Source of the DNA: Thermoflavifilum sp.
GTDB lineage: Bacteria; Bacteroidota; Bacteroidia; Chitinophagales; Chitinophagaceae
NCBI RefSeq assembly: GCF_014961315.1
Contig: NZ_CP063141.1
Location: 682,001-746,000, forward strand
Reading direction: 5' to 3'
DNA: 64,000 bases
Below, piece after piece: positions 29,209 through 37,822 of this stretch. How positions within the stretch are numbered: position 1 is the first letter of the stretch; every line of letters begins with the position of its first letter. The notes under the pieces were generated by a model. It had not been told where the DNA came from, ran no database searches, and saw only the letters and a list, made by a program, of their open reading frames with translations. The translations under genes and the position numbers were made by a program.

Positions 29209-29227
29209 CAGCTAAGTGCAGTCCTGT

Positions 29228-29836
29228 TTATTTCACAGCGGCTTCAAATCTTTTTTCTACTTCGGGCCAGTTCACGATGTTCCAGAAAGCATTCACATAA
29301 TCGGCCCGACGGTTCTGGTATTTCAGGTAATAAGCATGTTCCCAGACATCCAGTCCGAAGATAGGCGTACCCTGCTGCTCGACTACGTCCATCAAGGGAT
29401 TATCCTGATTGGGTGTGGAAGTAATCAACAGTTTACCGTTTTGCACGATCAACCAGGCCCAACCGCTGCCGAAGCGGCCCAGAGCTGCTTTGTTGAATTC
29501 TTCTTTGAATTTGTCGAAGCTGCCGAAAGTGCTATTGATGGCTTCTGCCAACCTGCCGGAAGGCTGTCCGCCACCTTTGGGCGACAGGATAGTCCAGAAC
29601 AGGGAATGGTTGTAATGCCCGCCGCCGTTGTTACGCACGGCTAACGGATATTTGGATACCTGTTTCAAAATCTCTTCAATGGTCTTGTTTTCCGCATCGG
29701 TGCCCGCAATGGCGTTGTTCAGGTTGGTTACATAACCGCCGTGATGTTTGCCATGATGAATCTCCATGGTGGTTTTGTCGATATGCGGCTCAAGCGCATC
29801 AAAAGCATACGGTAAGGAAGGAAGTGTAAATGCCAT
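29228..29836 (-). CDS. sodA: Superoxide dismutase (Mn/Fe)
   Basis: 202 residues. N-terminal [32 protein letters not shown] contributes the first His ligand (cut by positions ~1-35), [12 protein letters not shown] the second, and [19 protein letters not shown] the Asp and third His. Cytoplasmic, detoxifies superoxide to peroxide and oxygen. [11 protein letters not shown] and the overall pattern fit the Mn/Fe family; metal choice is not decided here. Transcribed alone, with a candidate promoter upstream. Confidence 0.96.
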   Translation of the reverse strand: MAFTLPSLPYAFDALEPHIDKTTMEIHHGKHHGGYVTNLNNAIAGTDAENKTIEEILKQVSKYPLAVRNNGGGHYNHSLFWTILSPKGGGQPSGRLAEAINSTFGSFDKFKEEFNKAALGRFGSGWAWLIVQNGKLLITSTPNQDNPLMDVVEQQGTPIFGLDVWEHAYYLKYQNRRADYVNAFWNIVNWPEVEKRFEAAVK

Positions 29837-29882
29837 AATGCAACGATTTTAAAGGGTTAAAAATGAATGCTCAATAGGATAA

Positions 29883-29914
29883 CAAAAGTACGAATTTATA
29901 GGCCGACGGGCAAG
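29883..29914 (-). promoter_or_regulatory. Candidate sodA promoter
   Basis: Minus strand has TACTTTTG (29883-29890), an exact TAnnTTTG match, with CTTG (29911-29914) 20 bp upstream as a one-mismatch -33 element. The predicted leader is about 40 nt. Confidence 0.45.
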
Positions 29915-29942
29915 TCAGACCTATGTCTGATTTTCTCGATTG

Positions 29943-30398
29943 TTAAGTTCTGAACCAGGGACGGGCAACTTCTCGGAACGGCCAGGGCGTGGCCAGCAAA
30001 ATCAACAACAAGGCAATTCCAAAAAACACCAACGAACGGGAAAGCTTTTGCCTATCCGATTGTGTCTTCTTCACCCGGCTCCATCCCACATGCACCAGGA
30101 TCCAGGCAATGATCATCATCGTTTCATGTTCCACCGTAAAAAATCGCACCGCAGGCTGCGCCATGGCCTGCGACATATCTTTCCATCCGGCCAGCCAGCC
30201 ACCCACCACATACAGGATGATGCCAATCAACAATTGCAGATCGCAACTGATCATAAACAACAATCCACTTCTACGATGTACGGGTAAATATGGCTTATGG
30301 CCGATGAATGGCCCGAATGCGCTGATCCACACCCAGAGGCCGAGCAGAATCACCACCCAACGCATCCAGCTATGCAAAATCAAAAAGAAAGTATGCAT
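29943..30398 (-). CDS. Small four-helix integral membrane protein, often labelled cytochrome b-like
   Basis: 151 residues from the ATG at 30398 (MHTFFLILHSWMRW). The frame stays open upstream to 30455, but a TAnnTTTG element at 30425-30432 would then lie inside the gene, so I choose the internal start. Four hydrophobic helices: ~2-27, ~41-62, ~85-102 and ~122-140. Conserved-looking histidines occur at the start of helix 1 (LHSW), in VEHETMMI and in LVHVGW; this pattern could bind haem but is unproven. I recall similar Bacteroidota membrane proteins of unknown role. Adjacent genes give no functional clue. Confidence 0.8.
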   Translation of the reverse strand: MHTFFLILHSWMRWVVILLGLWVWISAFGPFIGHKPYLPVHRRSGLLFMISCDLQLLIGIILYVVGGWLAGWKDMSQAMAQPAVRFFTVEHETMMIIAWILVHVGWSRVKKTQSDRQKLSRSLVFFGIALLLILLATPWPFREVARPWFRT

Positions 30399-30424
30399 GT
30401 GTAAGGAATTTTCAGATGACCAAA

Positions 30425-30456
30425 CAAAAATACAGGCCACGCCCCTGATTTCCAAT
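30425..30456 (-). promoter_or_regulatory. Candidate promoter of the four-helix membrane protein gene
   Basis: Minus strand TATTTTTG (30425-30432) with ATTG (30453-30456) 20 bp upstream, one mismatch to TTTG. It supports the downstream start at 30398. Confidence 0.42.
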
Positions 30457-30462
30457 TTTGTA

Positions 30463-30492
30463 TTTGGGGTTTCAAAAAGCTTACTAAATTTG
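30463..30492 (+). promoter_or_regulatory. Candidate promoter of the S24-type repressor gene
   Basis: TTTG (30463-30466), 18 bp, then TAAATTTG (30485-30492). Both elements match the Bacteroidota consensus. Overlapping inverted repeats at 30484-30501 sit on the -7 element. Confidence 0.55.
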
Positions 30493-30501
30493 TTAGCAAA
30501 T
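30488..30501. promoter_or_regulatory. Inverted repeat overlapping the repressor promoter, possible operator
   Basis: ATTTG-N4-CAAAT covers the end of the -7 element and the predicted transcription start of the XRE/S24 gene at 30522. A second overlapping dyad (CTAA-N5-TTAG, 30484-30496) is present. The placement fits auto-repression. Confidence 0.4.
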
Positions 30502-30521
30502 CTTTCATTGCCATTTAGCCT

Positions 30522-31286
30522 ATGGGTTCACTGGCCGGAAAAAATATACGGATCCTGCGTCAGCAAAAGGGGCTTACCCAGCAAGCATTTGCCGATAAGC
30601 TGGGCATCAAACGTTCCCTGCTTGGCGCTTATGAAGAACAACGGGCTGAGCCGCGCATAGATGTGTTACAAAAAATTTCCGAATGGTTTGATATTCCGCT
30701 TGAAAATCTGTTGTGGCAGGATCTGTCGGCTCCGGGCGCACGTTTCAGGCGTTTAAAAGAACAGGCCCAGCAAGCTCCTCGCCAGCGCATTGAGTTTGTC
30801 CCTCAGAAAGCGGCTGCCGGTTATTTGCAGGGATACAGCGATGAAGAGTTTATCGAGGAGCTCAACACCTTCACCCTGCCCATGCTGGGAGCAGGCCATT
30901 ATCGGGCATTTGAAATCAGCGGCGACTCCATGTTGCCTGTGGAATCGGGCTCAGTGGTGGTGGGGCATCAAGTCCTGAACTGGGATGAGGTGAAAAATCA
31001 ACAAACTTATATCGTGGTCACCCGACAGGAAGGTATTGTGTATAAACGCATCCTCAAAAGCAATCGCAATCCCAAAAAACTTACCCTCGCATCCGATAAT
31101 CCCGCCTATCCTCCTTATAGCGTCTCCTTGGAAGATATTCTCGAACTCTGGCAGGCCGACCTGATCATCAGCCGACCCACACAAAAGCCCCGCATCAGTG
31201 TGAATCAGCTTGCCGAAGTGGTACAACAGTTACAATCGCGTATCGACCAATTGCAGCGTACATCGGCTACATCCGGTCGTAAATAA
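30522..31286 (+). CDS. XRE-family transcriptional regulator with S24 LexA-like domain
   Basis: 254 residues. N-terminal Cro/C1-type helix-turn-helix at ~7-62 (NIRILRQQKGLTQQAFADKLG). A short linker contains KAAAGYLQGY, in the position of the Ala-Gly self-cleavage site of LexA/CI relatives. The S24 domain at ~120-220 has the catalytic Ser in ISGDSMLPVESGSVVVG and Lys in VYKRILKS. The C-terminal ~30 residues are Gln-rich and coiled-coil-like. Proteins of this type govern stress or SOS-like responses; no phage genes are nearby, so it is more likely a host regulator. Confidence 0.93.
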   Translation: MGSLAGKNIRILRQQKGLTQQAFADKLGIKRSLLGAYEEQRAEPRIDVLQKISEWFDIPLENLLWQDLSAPGARFRRLKEQAQQAPRQRIEFVPQKAAAGYLQGYSDEEFIEELNTFTLPMLGAGHYRAFEISGDSMLPVESGSVVVGHQVLNWDEVKNQQTYIVVTRQEGIVYKRILKSNRNPKKLTLASDNPAYPPYSVSLEDILELWQADLIISRPTQKPRISVNQLAEVVQQLQSRIDQLQRTSATSGRK

Positions 31287-31307
31287 TTTCGATCCCCTCA
31301 CGCTGCA

Positions 31308-31955
31308 TCAAGCACCTGAAATACATACGACTTCATCACCTAAAACAGCAAATACCCTGGCATCTGCTGCGGGGTGAATCAAATAACGTCCCGTGAACTT
31401 TCCGAATGCTGGTAGAATCGCATAAGTATCAGTAAAATAAAAACAGGGCAATACCGCCGATTGCCTGGCCCTGCCTTTAATACGCACAAAGGGATGGATA
31501 TGTCCACACAGGAAATACGCATCATGTAGAGCCCGACTTTCATCTAGCGTATGCACCATCCGAAAAGGAGGAAGCAACCATTCCTGATGCAATTGAATTT
31601 GCAAACGCTGATAATGCTCCTCCGCCAGTACATCATGATTACCTTTCACGAGGTGAAATGCGATATGGGGAAATTGCTTACGCCAGAGCATCCAGTCTTC
31701 CACCTGATGATTGAAATCGCTGTGAAACAAATCACCCAAGATAATGACCCGTTGTGGAGCATACCGCACGATGAGCTTTTGCAGCTGCCTGAGGTTTTCC
31801 TGATTGAGCTCTGCGGGTACGGCGATGCCTGACTTGCGAAAATGCATGGCTTTGCCCAGGTGCAGATCGGCTACAATAAGCGCTGATTGTTTTTCCCAGT
31901 AAATGGCTTTTTCAGATAACAATATGAGTGATTCTCCACGACAAACAATCCGCAT
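31308..31955 (-). CDS. pdeM: Ligase-associated DNA damage response endonuclease PdeM-like metallophosphoesterase
   Basis: 215 residues. All calcineurin-like metal motifs are present in order: ADLHLGKAMHFR (~30), ILGDLFHSDFN (~73), VKGNHD (~104) and LCGHIHPFVRI (~150). The HLGKA..FR segment is typical of PdeM, which in other bacteria clusters with a DNA ligase, a Lhr-like helicase and an exonuclease. None of those is in this window. It is the last gene of an operon with the nitronate monooxygenase gene (7-nt gap). Endonuclease role is inferred from family. Confidence 0.85.
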   Translation of the reverse strand: MRIVCRGESLILLSEKAIYWEKQSALIVADLHLGKAMHFRKSGIAVPAELNQENLRQLQKLIVRYAPQRVIILGDLFHSDFNHQVEDWMLWRKQFPHIAFHLVKGNHDVLAEEHYQRLQIQLHQEWLLPPFRMVHTLDESRALHDAYFLCGHIHPFVRIKGRARQSAVLPCFYFTDTYAILPAFGKFTGRYLIHPAADARVFAVLGDEVVCISGA

Positions 31956-31962
31956 GGCTGCT

Positions 31963-32913
31963 TCATTCTAACTGGATGGCACAAATTTGCTGATGGATCT
32001 GGCAAAATTCTTCCCAAATTTCCTTCACCACATCGGCTGCGGGTTTGATTTCCCTGACCAATGCGGAAACCTGACCGATTTCCAGTTCGCCGTTTTCCAG
32101 ATCGCCTTCAAACATACCTTTTTTAGCGCGGCCTTTCCCCAGCAGCGCCTTCAATTCTTCCAGAGAAGCACAACGGTTTTCGGCTTCCTGGACCTGCTGA
32201 AAAAAGGGGTTTTTCAACAACCGCACAGGAACCAGCTTTTTCAGGGTAAGCATGGTGTCGCCCTCCCCCGCCTGAATCACGGCCTGTTTGAATGCTGGAT
32301 GCGCTGACGCTTCGGGGGTAGCTACAAAGCGGGTACCGATCTGCACCGCTTCGGCACCCAGTGCAAAAGCCGCCATCATGGCTTTCCCGCTGGCAATACC
32401 TCCGGCGGCAATCACCGGAATCTGCACCGCTGCACATACCAGCGGAATCAAGCATATCGTGGTGGTTTCTTCGCGCCCGTTGTGTCCACCTGCCTCAAAT
32501 CCCTCGGCCACGACAGCATCACAACCGGCCTGCTGGGCTTTTACGGCATATTTTGCCCCCGGCACCACATGCACCACCGTAATGCCGTGTGATTTTAAAA
32601 ATGAGGTCCATTTTGCCGGACTCCCTCCGGAAGTAAACACAATGCGCACACCCTCTTCTACGATGATCCGCATGTGCTGATCGATATCGGGATAGAGTAA
32701 GGGCACATTCACCCCAAAAGGCTTATCCGTAGCGGCCCGACATTTCCTGATGTGTTCGCGCAGCACCTCGGGATACATGCTGCCTGAGCCAATTAAACCC
32801 AATCCTCCCGCATTGCTCACGGCACTGGCCAACCTCCAGCCGGCAGTCCATACCATGCCGGCCTGAATGATGGGATATTGAATACCGAAGAGCCGGGTTA
32901 TACGATTCTCCAT
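31963..32913 (-). CDS. Nitronate monooxygenase / FabK-like FMN enzyme
   Basis: 316 residues, FMN-dependent TIM barrel (2-nitropropane dioxygenase family). N-terminal GIQYPIIQAGMVWTAGWRLASAVSNAGGLGLIGSG is the family signature region, GFEAGGHNG carries the catalytic His, and VIAAGGIASGKAMMAAFALGAEAVQIGTRF binds the FMN phosphate. It oxidises propionate-3-nitronate and other nitronates, or acts as an enoyl-ACP reductase in the FabK branch; sequence alone does not separate them. Middle gene of a three-gene operon. Confidence 0.92.
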   Translation of the reverse strand: MENRITRLFGIQYPIIQAGMVWTAGWRLASAVSNAGGLGLIGSGSMYPEVLREHIRKCRAATDKPFGVNVPLLYPDIDQHMRIIVEEGVRIVFTSGGSPAKWTSFLKSHGITVVHVVPGAKYAVKAQQAGCDAVVAEGFEAGGHNGREETTTICLIPLVCAAVQIPVIAAGGIASGKAMMAAFALGAEAVQIGTRFVATPEASAHPAFKQAVIQAGEGDTMLTLKKLVPVRLLKNPFFQQVQEAENRCASLEELKALLGKGRAKKGMFEGDLENGELEIGQVSALVREIKPAADVVKEIWEEFCQIHQQICAIQLE

Positions 32914-32919
32914 AATCCG

Positions 32920-33915
32920 TTATGCAAAATCAATTTCAGTATTATCGCCGATATTCAAATGCTGCGAAAAGCCTTTGATATGGGCATCGCTTCCTATTAA
33001 AGAATCGGCCAGCACGACTTCTTTTAACTGGCTGAAGGCACCGATAATGGAATGTTGAATGATACAGCGATGTACAAATGTGTGTTCGCCTATAGTAACA
33101 TTTGGGCCAACGATGGAATCTTTGATTCTGCAGCCCTCAGCAATGCTTACCGGCTGTACGATAATACTGTTTTCTACCATATCTTCCCGAACAGGCACGG
33201 GATTTCGCTTTTTTAATAATGTGGCGTTGGATTCTAACAACTTATCCTTTCTGCCGCAATCAAACCATACCGTTACCTTGAAGGGAACGAATGAAATGCC
33301 TTTCTGAATCATGCATTCAATGGCGTCGGTAAGTTGAATTTCGTCATGCGAGCGCACGTTATGTTGCACATGATAGGTCAGGCAATCAAATAATGCATCG
33401 GTATCGATAATTTTATACACGCCAACCAGTGCTGTATTGGTAGTGGGAATTTGCGGCTTTTCTTCTACATGCACAATGCGTTGCTGGGCTTCATCGATTT
33501 CGGCTACACCAAAATCGCGCGGATCATCTACCTTTTTTACGCCCAGTACATTTTGCCTGGCCTGTATAATGGCTCTGTAATCGCATTCACAAATGGTATC
33601 GCCAAGCATGATGAGTATTTCATCATGTTGAACCCATTCCCGCGCAAGCCATACCGCGTGCCCAACACCTTCACGTTCGGTTTGATGTACAAAATGGCTC
33701 CGCAGATGAGGATATTTTTGTTCAATATAAGCGCGGATCTTTTCACCCAAATGCCCGGTTATAAAAATAAATTCTTCAATGCCGGCTTGGTATAACGGAT
33801 CGATAATAAAATCGAGCAAAGGCTTGCCGGCCAAAGGAATCAGGGCCTTGGGCTGGGTGTGGGTATGTGGTCGCAGTTTGGTTCCGGCTCCTGCAACGGG
33901 AATAATCGCTTTCAT
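32920..33915 (-). CDS. Sugar-1-phosphate nucleotidyltransferase with C-terminal beta-helix
   Basis: 331 residues. N-terminal nucleotidyltransferase fold: KAIIPVAGAGTKLRPHT (the usual R of GTRL is K), QPKALIPLAGKPLLDFII, MLGDTICECDY with the metal-binding Asp, VEEKPQIP, and FDCGRKDKLLESNATLL. A left-handed beta-helix tail starts at ~250 (IVQPVSIAEGCRIKDSIVGPNVTIGEHT). It resembles RmlA-long/GlmU-like pyrophosphorylases that make NDP-sugars; sugar and nucleotide are undetermined. Head of the operon with nitronate monooxygenase and pdeM genes (6-7 nt gaps). Confidence 0.93.
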   Translation of the reverse strand: MKAIIPVAGAGTKLRPHTHTQPKALIPLAGKPLLDFIIDPLYQAGIEEFIFITGHLGEKIRAYIEQKYPHLRSHFVHQTEREGVGHAVWLAREWVQHDEILIMLGDTICECDYRAIIQARQNVLGVKKVDDPRDFGVAEIDEAQQRIVHVEEKPQIPTTNTALVGVYKIIDTDALFDCLTYHVQHNVRSHDEIQLTDAIECMIQKGISFVPFKVTVWFDCGRKDKLLESNATLLKKRNPVPVREDMVENSIIVQPVSIAEGCRIKDSIVGPNVTIGEHTFVHRCIIQHSIIGAFSQLKEVVLADSLIGSDAHIKGFSQHLNIGDNTEIDFA

Positions 33916-33954
33916 GATATCGATATCAGGTTAAGGTTAACATCTTCCTGCTGC

Positions 33955-33962
33955 CAAAAATA
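33955..33962 (-). promoter_or_regulatory. Candidate -7 element of the nucleotidyltransferase-nmo-pdeM operon
   Basis: Minus strand TATTTTTG is an exact TAnnTTTG match about 40 nt before the ATG at 33915. No -33 element is clear. Confidence 0.4.
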
Positions 33963-34114
33963 GGTTTTCTGTCTGTTTCCTGGGGTAAAAACCTGTATGG
34001 TCAACGGGAAGACAATTCATCGTTCATGTTGCCATCAATGGTAAATGATTGCCAGAATGAAATTACCATAATTTTCAGCGCAGAGAAAATTCCGGCTGGA
34101 AACGTTTTATGGCC

Positions 34115-34122
34115 TATTTTTG
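34115..34122 (+). promoter_or_regulatory. Candidate -7 element of glyA
   Basis: TATTTTTG matches the consensus and ends 11 nt before the glyA ATG at 34134, implying a leader of only about 7 nt. Confidence 0.33.
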
Positions 34123-34133
34123 CGAAAAACAAC

Positions 34134-35414
34134 ATGCTTCGCGACGAGCAGATCTTCCGCATCATCCGCCAGGAATTAGAACGCCAGCGCAAGGGACTGG
34201 AATTGATTGCTTCTGAAAACTTCACCAGCCTGCAGGTGATGCAGGCCATGGGTCAGGTGATGACCAATAAATATGCGGAAGGCTATCCCGGACATCGCTA
34301 CTACGGCGGCTGTGAATTCGTCGATCAAAGCGAACAACTGGCCATCGATCGAGCCAAGCAAATCTTCGGCGTGCCTTATGCCAATGTACAACCTCACTCG
34401 GGTGCTCAGGCCAACGCCGCTGTAATGCTGGCCGTGTTGCAACCCGGCGATAAAATCCTTGGTCTCAACCTCAGCATGGGTGGTCATCTCACCCATGGTT
34501 CGCCCGTCAACTATTCCGGCAGGCTCTACCAGGCTTTATTTTACGGTGTTGACCGGGAAACGGGTCGGGTGGATTACGATCAGCTGGAACGTGTGGCCCT
34601 GGCTGAAAAACCCAGACTGATTATCTGCGGGGCCTCGGCCTATAGCCGCGACTGGGATTATGCCCGTATTCGCCGTATAGCCGATGAAATCGGCGCCTTC
34701 GTAATGGCCGATATTGCTCATCCAGCCGGATTGATTGCCAAAAACCTCCTCCAGTCGCCTTTCGAACACTGTCATTTCATAACCACAACAACCCATAAAA
34801 CCCTCCGGGGCCCGAGGGGCGGGATGATACTCATGGGTAAAGATTTTGAAAATCCTTTTGGCATCAAAACGCCCAAGGGTGAAACCCGCATGATGAGCTC
34901 GTTGATCGACGCAGCCGTGTTTCCCGGCATCCAGGGTGGCCCACTGGAACACGTGATCGCGGCTAAAGCCGTGGCTTTCTTCGAAATCCTGACCGACGAT
35001 TTCACCGCCTATGCCAAACAAATTATTGCCAATGCCCAGGCCATGGCCAGGGCCTTCCTGGAAAAAGGCTATCATATCGTATCCGGCGGCACGGATAATC
35101 ACCTGCTGCTCATCGACCTGCGCAACAAAAACATCACCGGACGCAAGGCCGAACAAACCCTGGTAAAAGCCGATATCACGGTGAACAAAAACATGGTGCC
35201 TTTCGATGATAAATCGCCTTTCGTCACTTCGGGCATCCGGGTGGGCGTGCCGGCCATCACCACACGCGGATTGAAAGAAGAGCATATGGCGCAAATCGTG
35301 GAATGGATCGACACCCTGATCTGTGATCCCGATAATGAACATAAAATCGCCACCGTGAAATCGGCCGTGAATCGCTTCATGGAACAATTCCCGCTCTATC
35401 CGGAACTAGGATGA
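34134..35414 (+). CDS. glyA: Serine hydroxymethyltransferase
   Basis: 426 residues from MLRDEQIF at 34134. An in-frame extension to 34026 lacks family similarity and would contain the -7 element, so I reject it. PLP enzyme interconverting serine and glycine with tetrahydrofolate, feeding one-carbon units. Motifs: [43 protein letters not shown], and [14 protein letters not shown] with the PLP lysine. TRGLKEEHM near the C-terminus is also typical. Transcribed alone. Confidence 0.98.
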   Translation: MLRDEQIFRIIRQELERQRKGLELIASENFTSLQVMQAMGQVMTNKYAEGYPGHRYYGGCEFVDQSEQLAIDRAKQIFGVPYANVQPHSGAQANAAVMLAVLQPGDKILGLNLSMGGHLTHGSPVNYSGRLYQALFYGVDRETGRVDYDQLERVALAEKPRLIICGASAYSRDWDYARIRRIADEIGAFVMADIAHPAGLIAKNLLQSPFEHCHFITTTTHKTLRGPRGGMILMGKDFENPFGIKTPKGETRMMSSLIDAAVFPGIQGGPLEHVIAAKAVAFFEILTDDFTAYAKQIIANAQAMARAFLEKGYHIVSGGTDNHLLLIDLRNKNITGRKAEQTLVKADITVNKNMVPFDDKSPFVTSGIRVGVPAITTRGLKEEHMAQIVEWIDTLICDPDNEHKIATVKSAVNRFMEQFPLYPELG

Positions 35415-35475
35415 TGATTCACTTCAACTGCGTGAAGCCAGAATCCCTGAAAACAGTCGATCAGGTACAATCGAT

Positions 35476-36666
35476 CTATGGCTGAATATGGGCACCCAAC
35501 CAGGCCATGATGCCGGCGCCTATTTCGAGAGCGGATTCATCGACATCAAACTGGGGCGTGTGCACCGTGGGTCCTACGCCTTTTTCGGGCGAAGCCACGC
35601 CCAGCCGGAAAAAGCAGGCCGGAATGACCTGTGAGTAAAACGCAAAATCTTCCGCGCCCATGCGGGGATCGACCTCTTTCACATGTTCGGCGTCCAGGTA
35701 TTGTTCGGCCAGCGTGCGGGCTGCGCGGGTCACTTGTTCATCGTTCTTCAAACAGGGATAGCCCACGGGAATCTCCACATCAGCTTCGGCGCCCATGGCC
35801 GAGGCCACCTGTTGCACCGTCTGGCGGATGAGCGCATGTGCACGAAAACGCCAGGTTTCATCCATTGCACGGAAAGTGCCCAGCAGCTTCACTTCGGTGG
35901 GGATAACATTGGTGGTATATCCGCCGTTGAACGCACAGATGGAAAGCACCGATGGCGAAAACGGATCCTTCCGTCGGCTGATGACCTGTTGCAGGGCCAC
36001 CACCACCTGTGAAGCCGCAAGGATGGTATCGGTGGTGAGGTGGGGCGAAGCGGCGTGTCCACCTTTACCCCGGATGGTGATATAGATTTCATCGGCCGAG
36101 GCCATACTGATGCCGCTGCGAAAACCCAGATAACCCACCGGTAACTCGGGGTGTACGTGCATGCCCAAGATGCACGACGGACGCGGGTTCTCTAAAGCCC
36201 CATCGCGGATCATCAGGCTGGCGCCGCCGGGATGTTTTTCCTCGCCGGGCTGGAAAATAAGTTTTACGGTTCCTTGCCATTGGCTGCGCAACTGCTGCAG
36301 GATATAGGCCGCACCGAGCAAACAGGTGGTATGCACGTCGTGCCCGCACGCATGCATCACGCCCGGATGCTGCGAGCGATAGGGCACCTCATTCGCTTCC
36401 TCAATCGGCAAAGCATCGATATCGGCACGCAAGGCCACAATACGCGATTGCGGGTTTTGCCCCTCGATCAGGCCCACCACACCTGTACCTGCTACGGGCG
36501 CCTGGTAAGGAATGCCCCATTCCTGCAGCTTCCCGATGATGAATTGCATGGTCTGGTGTTCCTGAAACGACAGTTCGGGATGCTGATGCAGATGATGGCG
36601 AATGGCTTGCAATTGTGGAAAGAGCTCGCCGGCTAAGGATTTAATGGTCTTCAACATGATCGGCAT
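35476..36666 (-). CDS. M20 family metallopeptidase/amidohydrolase (HipO/N-acyl amino acid amidohydrolase type)
   Basis: 396 residues. Metal and catalytic motifs are present: HQHPELSFQEHQT, ALRADIDALPIEE, VMHACGHDVHTTCLLGAA (Cys/His metal site), FQPGEEKHPGGASLMI with the catalytic Glu, and GKGGHAASPH in the dimerisation domain, ending with GAEDFAFYSQVIPACFFRLG. Hydrolyses N-acyl or hippurate-like amides in the cytoplasm. The start lies 6 nt after the SPOR gene stop, so it is the tail of the secA-deoC-SPOR run. Confidence 0.95.
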   Translation of the reverse strand: MPIMLKTIKSLAGELFPQLQAIRHHLHQHPELSFQEHQTMQFIIGKLQEWGIPYQAPVAGTGVVGLIEGQNPQSRIVALRADIDALPIEEANEVPYRSQHPGVMHACGHDVHTTCLLGAAYILQQLRSQWQGTVKLIFQPGEEKHPGGASLMIRDGALENPRPSCILGMHVHPELPVGYLGFRSGISMASADEIYITIRGKGGHAASPHLTTDTILAASQVVVALQQVISRRKDPFSPSVLSICAFNGGYTTNVIPTEVKLLGTFRAMDETWRFRAHALIRQTVQQVASAMGAEADVEIPVGYPCLKNDEQVTRAARTLAEQYLDAEHVKEVDPRMGAEDFAFYSQVIPACFFRLGVASPEKGVGPTVHTPQFDVDESALEIGAGIMAWLGAHIQP

Positions 36667-36672
36667 ATGGTT

Positions 36673-37131
36673 TTAATGGTTGTCGGGTAATAGGGCTTCG
36701 GCATCAATCATATCAGGTACGATGAATACGCCCGATGGGAAGACAGCACGCAGGGAATCGCGTAGCGGTATGGCATCTGCCTCGCTTAAAAAATCACCTA
36801 TTCGCACACGGAAATAAGGCGCATGATATTGCAGATAAGCACGGTACTGGGGAAAACGTTGCAATAAATAAGCCCGCACCTGATTGGCCCTGTCGCGATC
36901 ATCGGTGCTGATGACCTGCACACGATAACCTTTGTGATAGCGGTTGGCAAAAAAATTATACTGCCGGTGGATGTTGACCAGCCGGGTCAACGCACTATCC
37001 TGAATCCATACAACGCCCGATGGTGCCTGAGACGCCTGCGCCGGAGCCTGTTTTATCCCCATACCCATCATAAGCCCCATCCATAGCAAAGGATAGCGCC
37101 AGCATTCCAACTTCCGAATTCCTGTGTACAT
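36673..37131 (-). CDS. Exported SPOR domain-like protein
   Basis: 152 residues with an N-terminal signal or anchor ending near APAQASQA. Residues ~70-140 fit a SPOR repeat fold: GYRVQVISTDDRDRANQVRAYLLQRFPQ, AYLQYHAPYFRVRIGDFLSEADAIPLRDSLRAVFPSG cut here into its two alpha-beta units. SPOR domains bind denuded peptidoglycan, so it likely acts in the periplasm at the cell wall. It is placed 9 nt after deoC and 6 nt before the M20 gene. Confidence 0.85.
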   Translation of the reverse strand: MYTGIRKLECWRYPLLWMGLMMGMGIKQAPAQASQAPSGVVWIQDSALTRLVNIHRQYNFFANRYHKGYRVQVISTDDRDRANQVRAYLLQRFPQYRAYLQYHAPYFRVRIGDFLSEADAIPLRDSLRAVFPSGVFIVPDMIDAEALLPDNH

Positions 37132-37140
37132 AACGCAAAT

Positions 37141-37809
37141 TTAAACCTGCTGAATGGCTTCCTGCATGATGGCCACGCTGGCGCTGCATCCAATACGGGT
37201 AGCTCCGGCTTCGATATATTGTTTCACCTGATCGTAATGACGGATACCTCCGGAAGCCTTGATCTGGATATGTGCAGGCAGCAGGGAGCGCATGAGCCTG
37301 ACGGCCTCTATGCTGGCACCCTTTTCGGCAAATCCGGTGGAAGTCTTCAGAAAGTCAACCGGATACTGCCCATATAACGCGCAACAATAGCGGATCTGCT
37401 CGTCCGACAGGGTGCCCGATTCGATGATCAGCTTCAGCACTTTTCCCCGGGCATGTACTTCTGGTAAAATCATTTCGATTTCCCGCCGCAAGGTGTGCTC
37501 ATCACCAGAAAACAAAGCCGCCAGATTCATCACCATATCCAGTTCATCGGCGCCATCGGCGATAGCCTGGCTCACTTCCACCTGCTTGACCTCGGCTTTT
37601 GCATATCCGAGTGGAAAGCCTATCACCGTCGCTACTTTCACCTTGCTTCCCTGCAAATCTTCGCAGGCTCGACGCACGTAATAGGGAGGTACGCACACCG
37701 CTGCAAAACCATATTGACGGGCTTCATCACAAAGCTTATCTATGTCGCTCTTGCTGGCAACCGGTTTGAGCAGGGTATGATCGATGAATGAAGCAATGGA
37801 TACTGACAT
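37141..37809 (-). CDS. deoC: Deoxyribose-phosphate aldolase
   Basis: 222 residues from MSVSIASFIDHTLLKP at 37809. The frame is open to 37938 but that extension overlaps secA and is not DeoC-like. Class I aldolase splitting deoxyribose-5-phosphate into acetaldehyde and glyceraldehyde-3-phosphate. Motifs: CVPPYYVRRA, VIGFPLGYAKAEVK, VLKLIIESGTL, FLKTSTGFAEKGA with the Schiff-base Lys, and IKASGGIRHYDQ. It starts 13 nt after the secA stop. Confidence 0.96.
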   Translation of the reverse strand: MSVSIASFIDHTLLKPVASKSDIDKLCDEARQYGFAAVCVPPYYVRRACEDLQGSKVKVATVIGFPLGYAKAEVKQVEVSQAIADGADELDMVMNLAALFSGDEHTLRREIEMILPEVHARGKVLKLIIESGTLSDEQIRYCCALYGQYPVDFLKTSTGFAEKGASIEAVRLMRSLLPAHIQIKASGGIRHYDQVKQYIEAGATRIGCSASVAIMQEAIQQV

Positions 37810-37822
37810 AGGCAAATGATTT

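Noticed and set aside
34536..35387. Open frame of 283 codons on the minus strand opposite glyA
   Set aside because: Shadow of glyA; rich in His/Phe/Gly with no recognisable domain and no promoter or spacing of its own.
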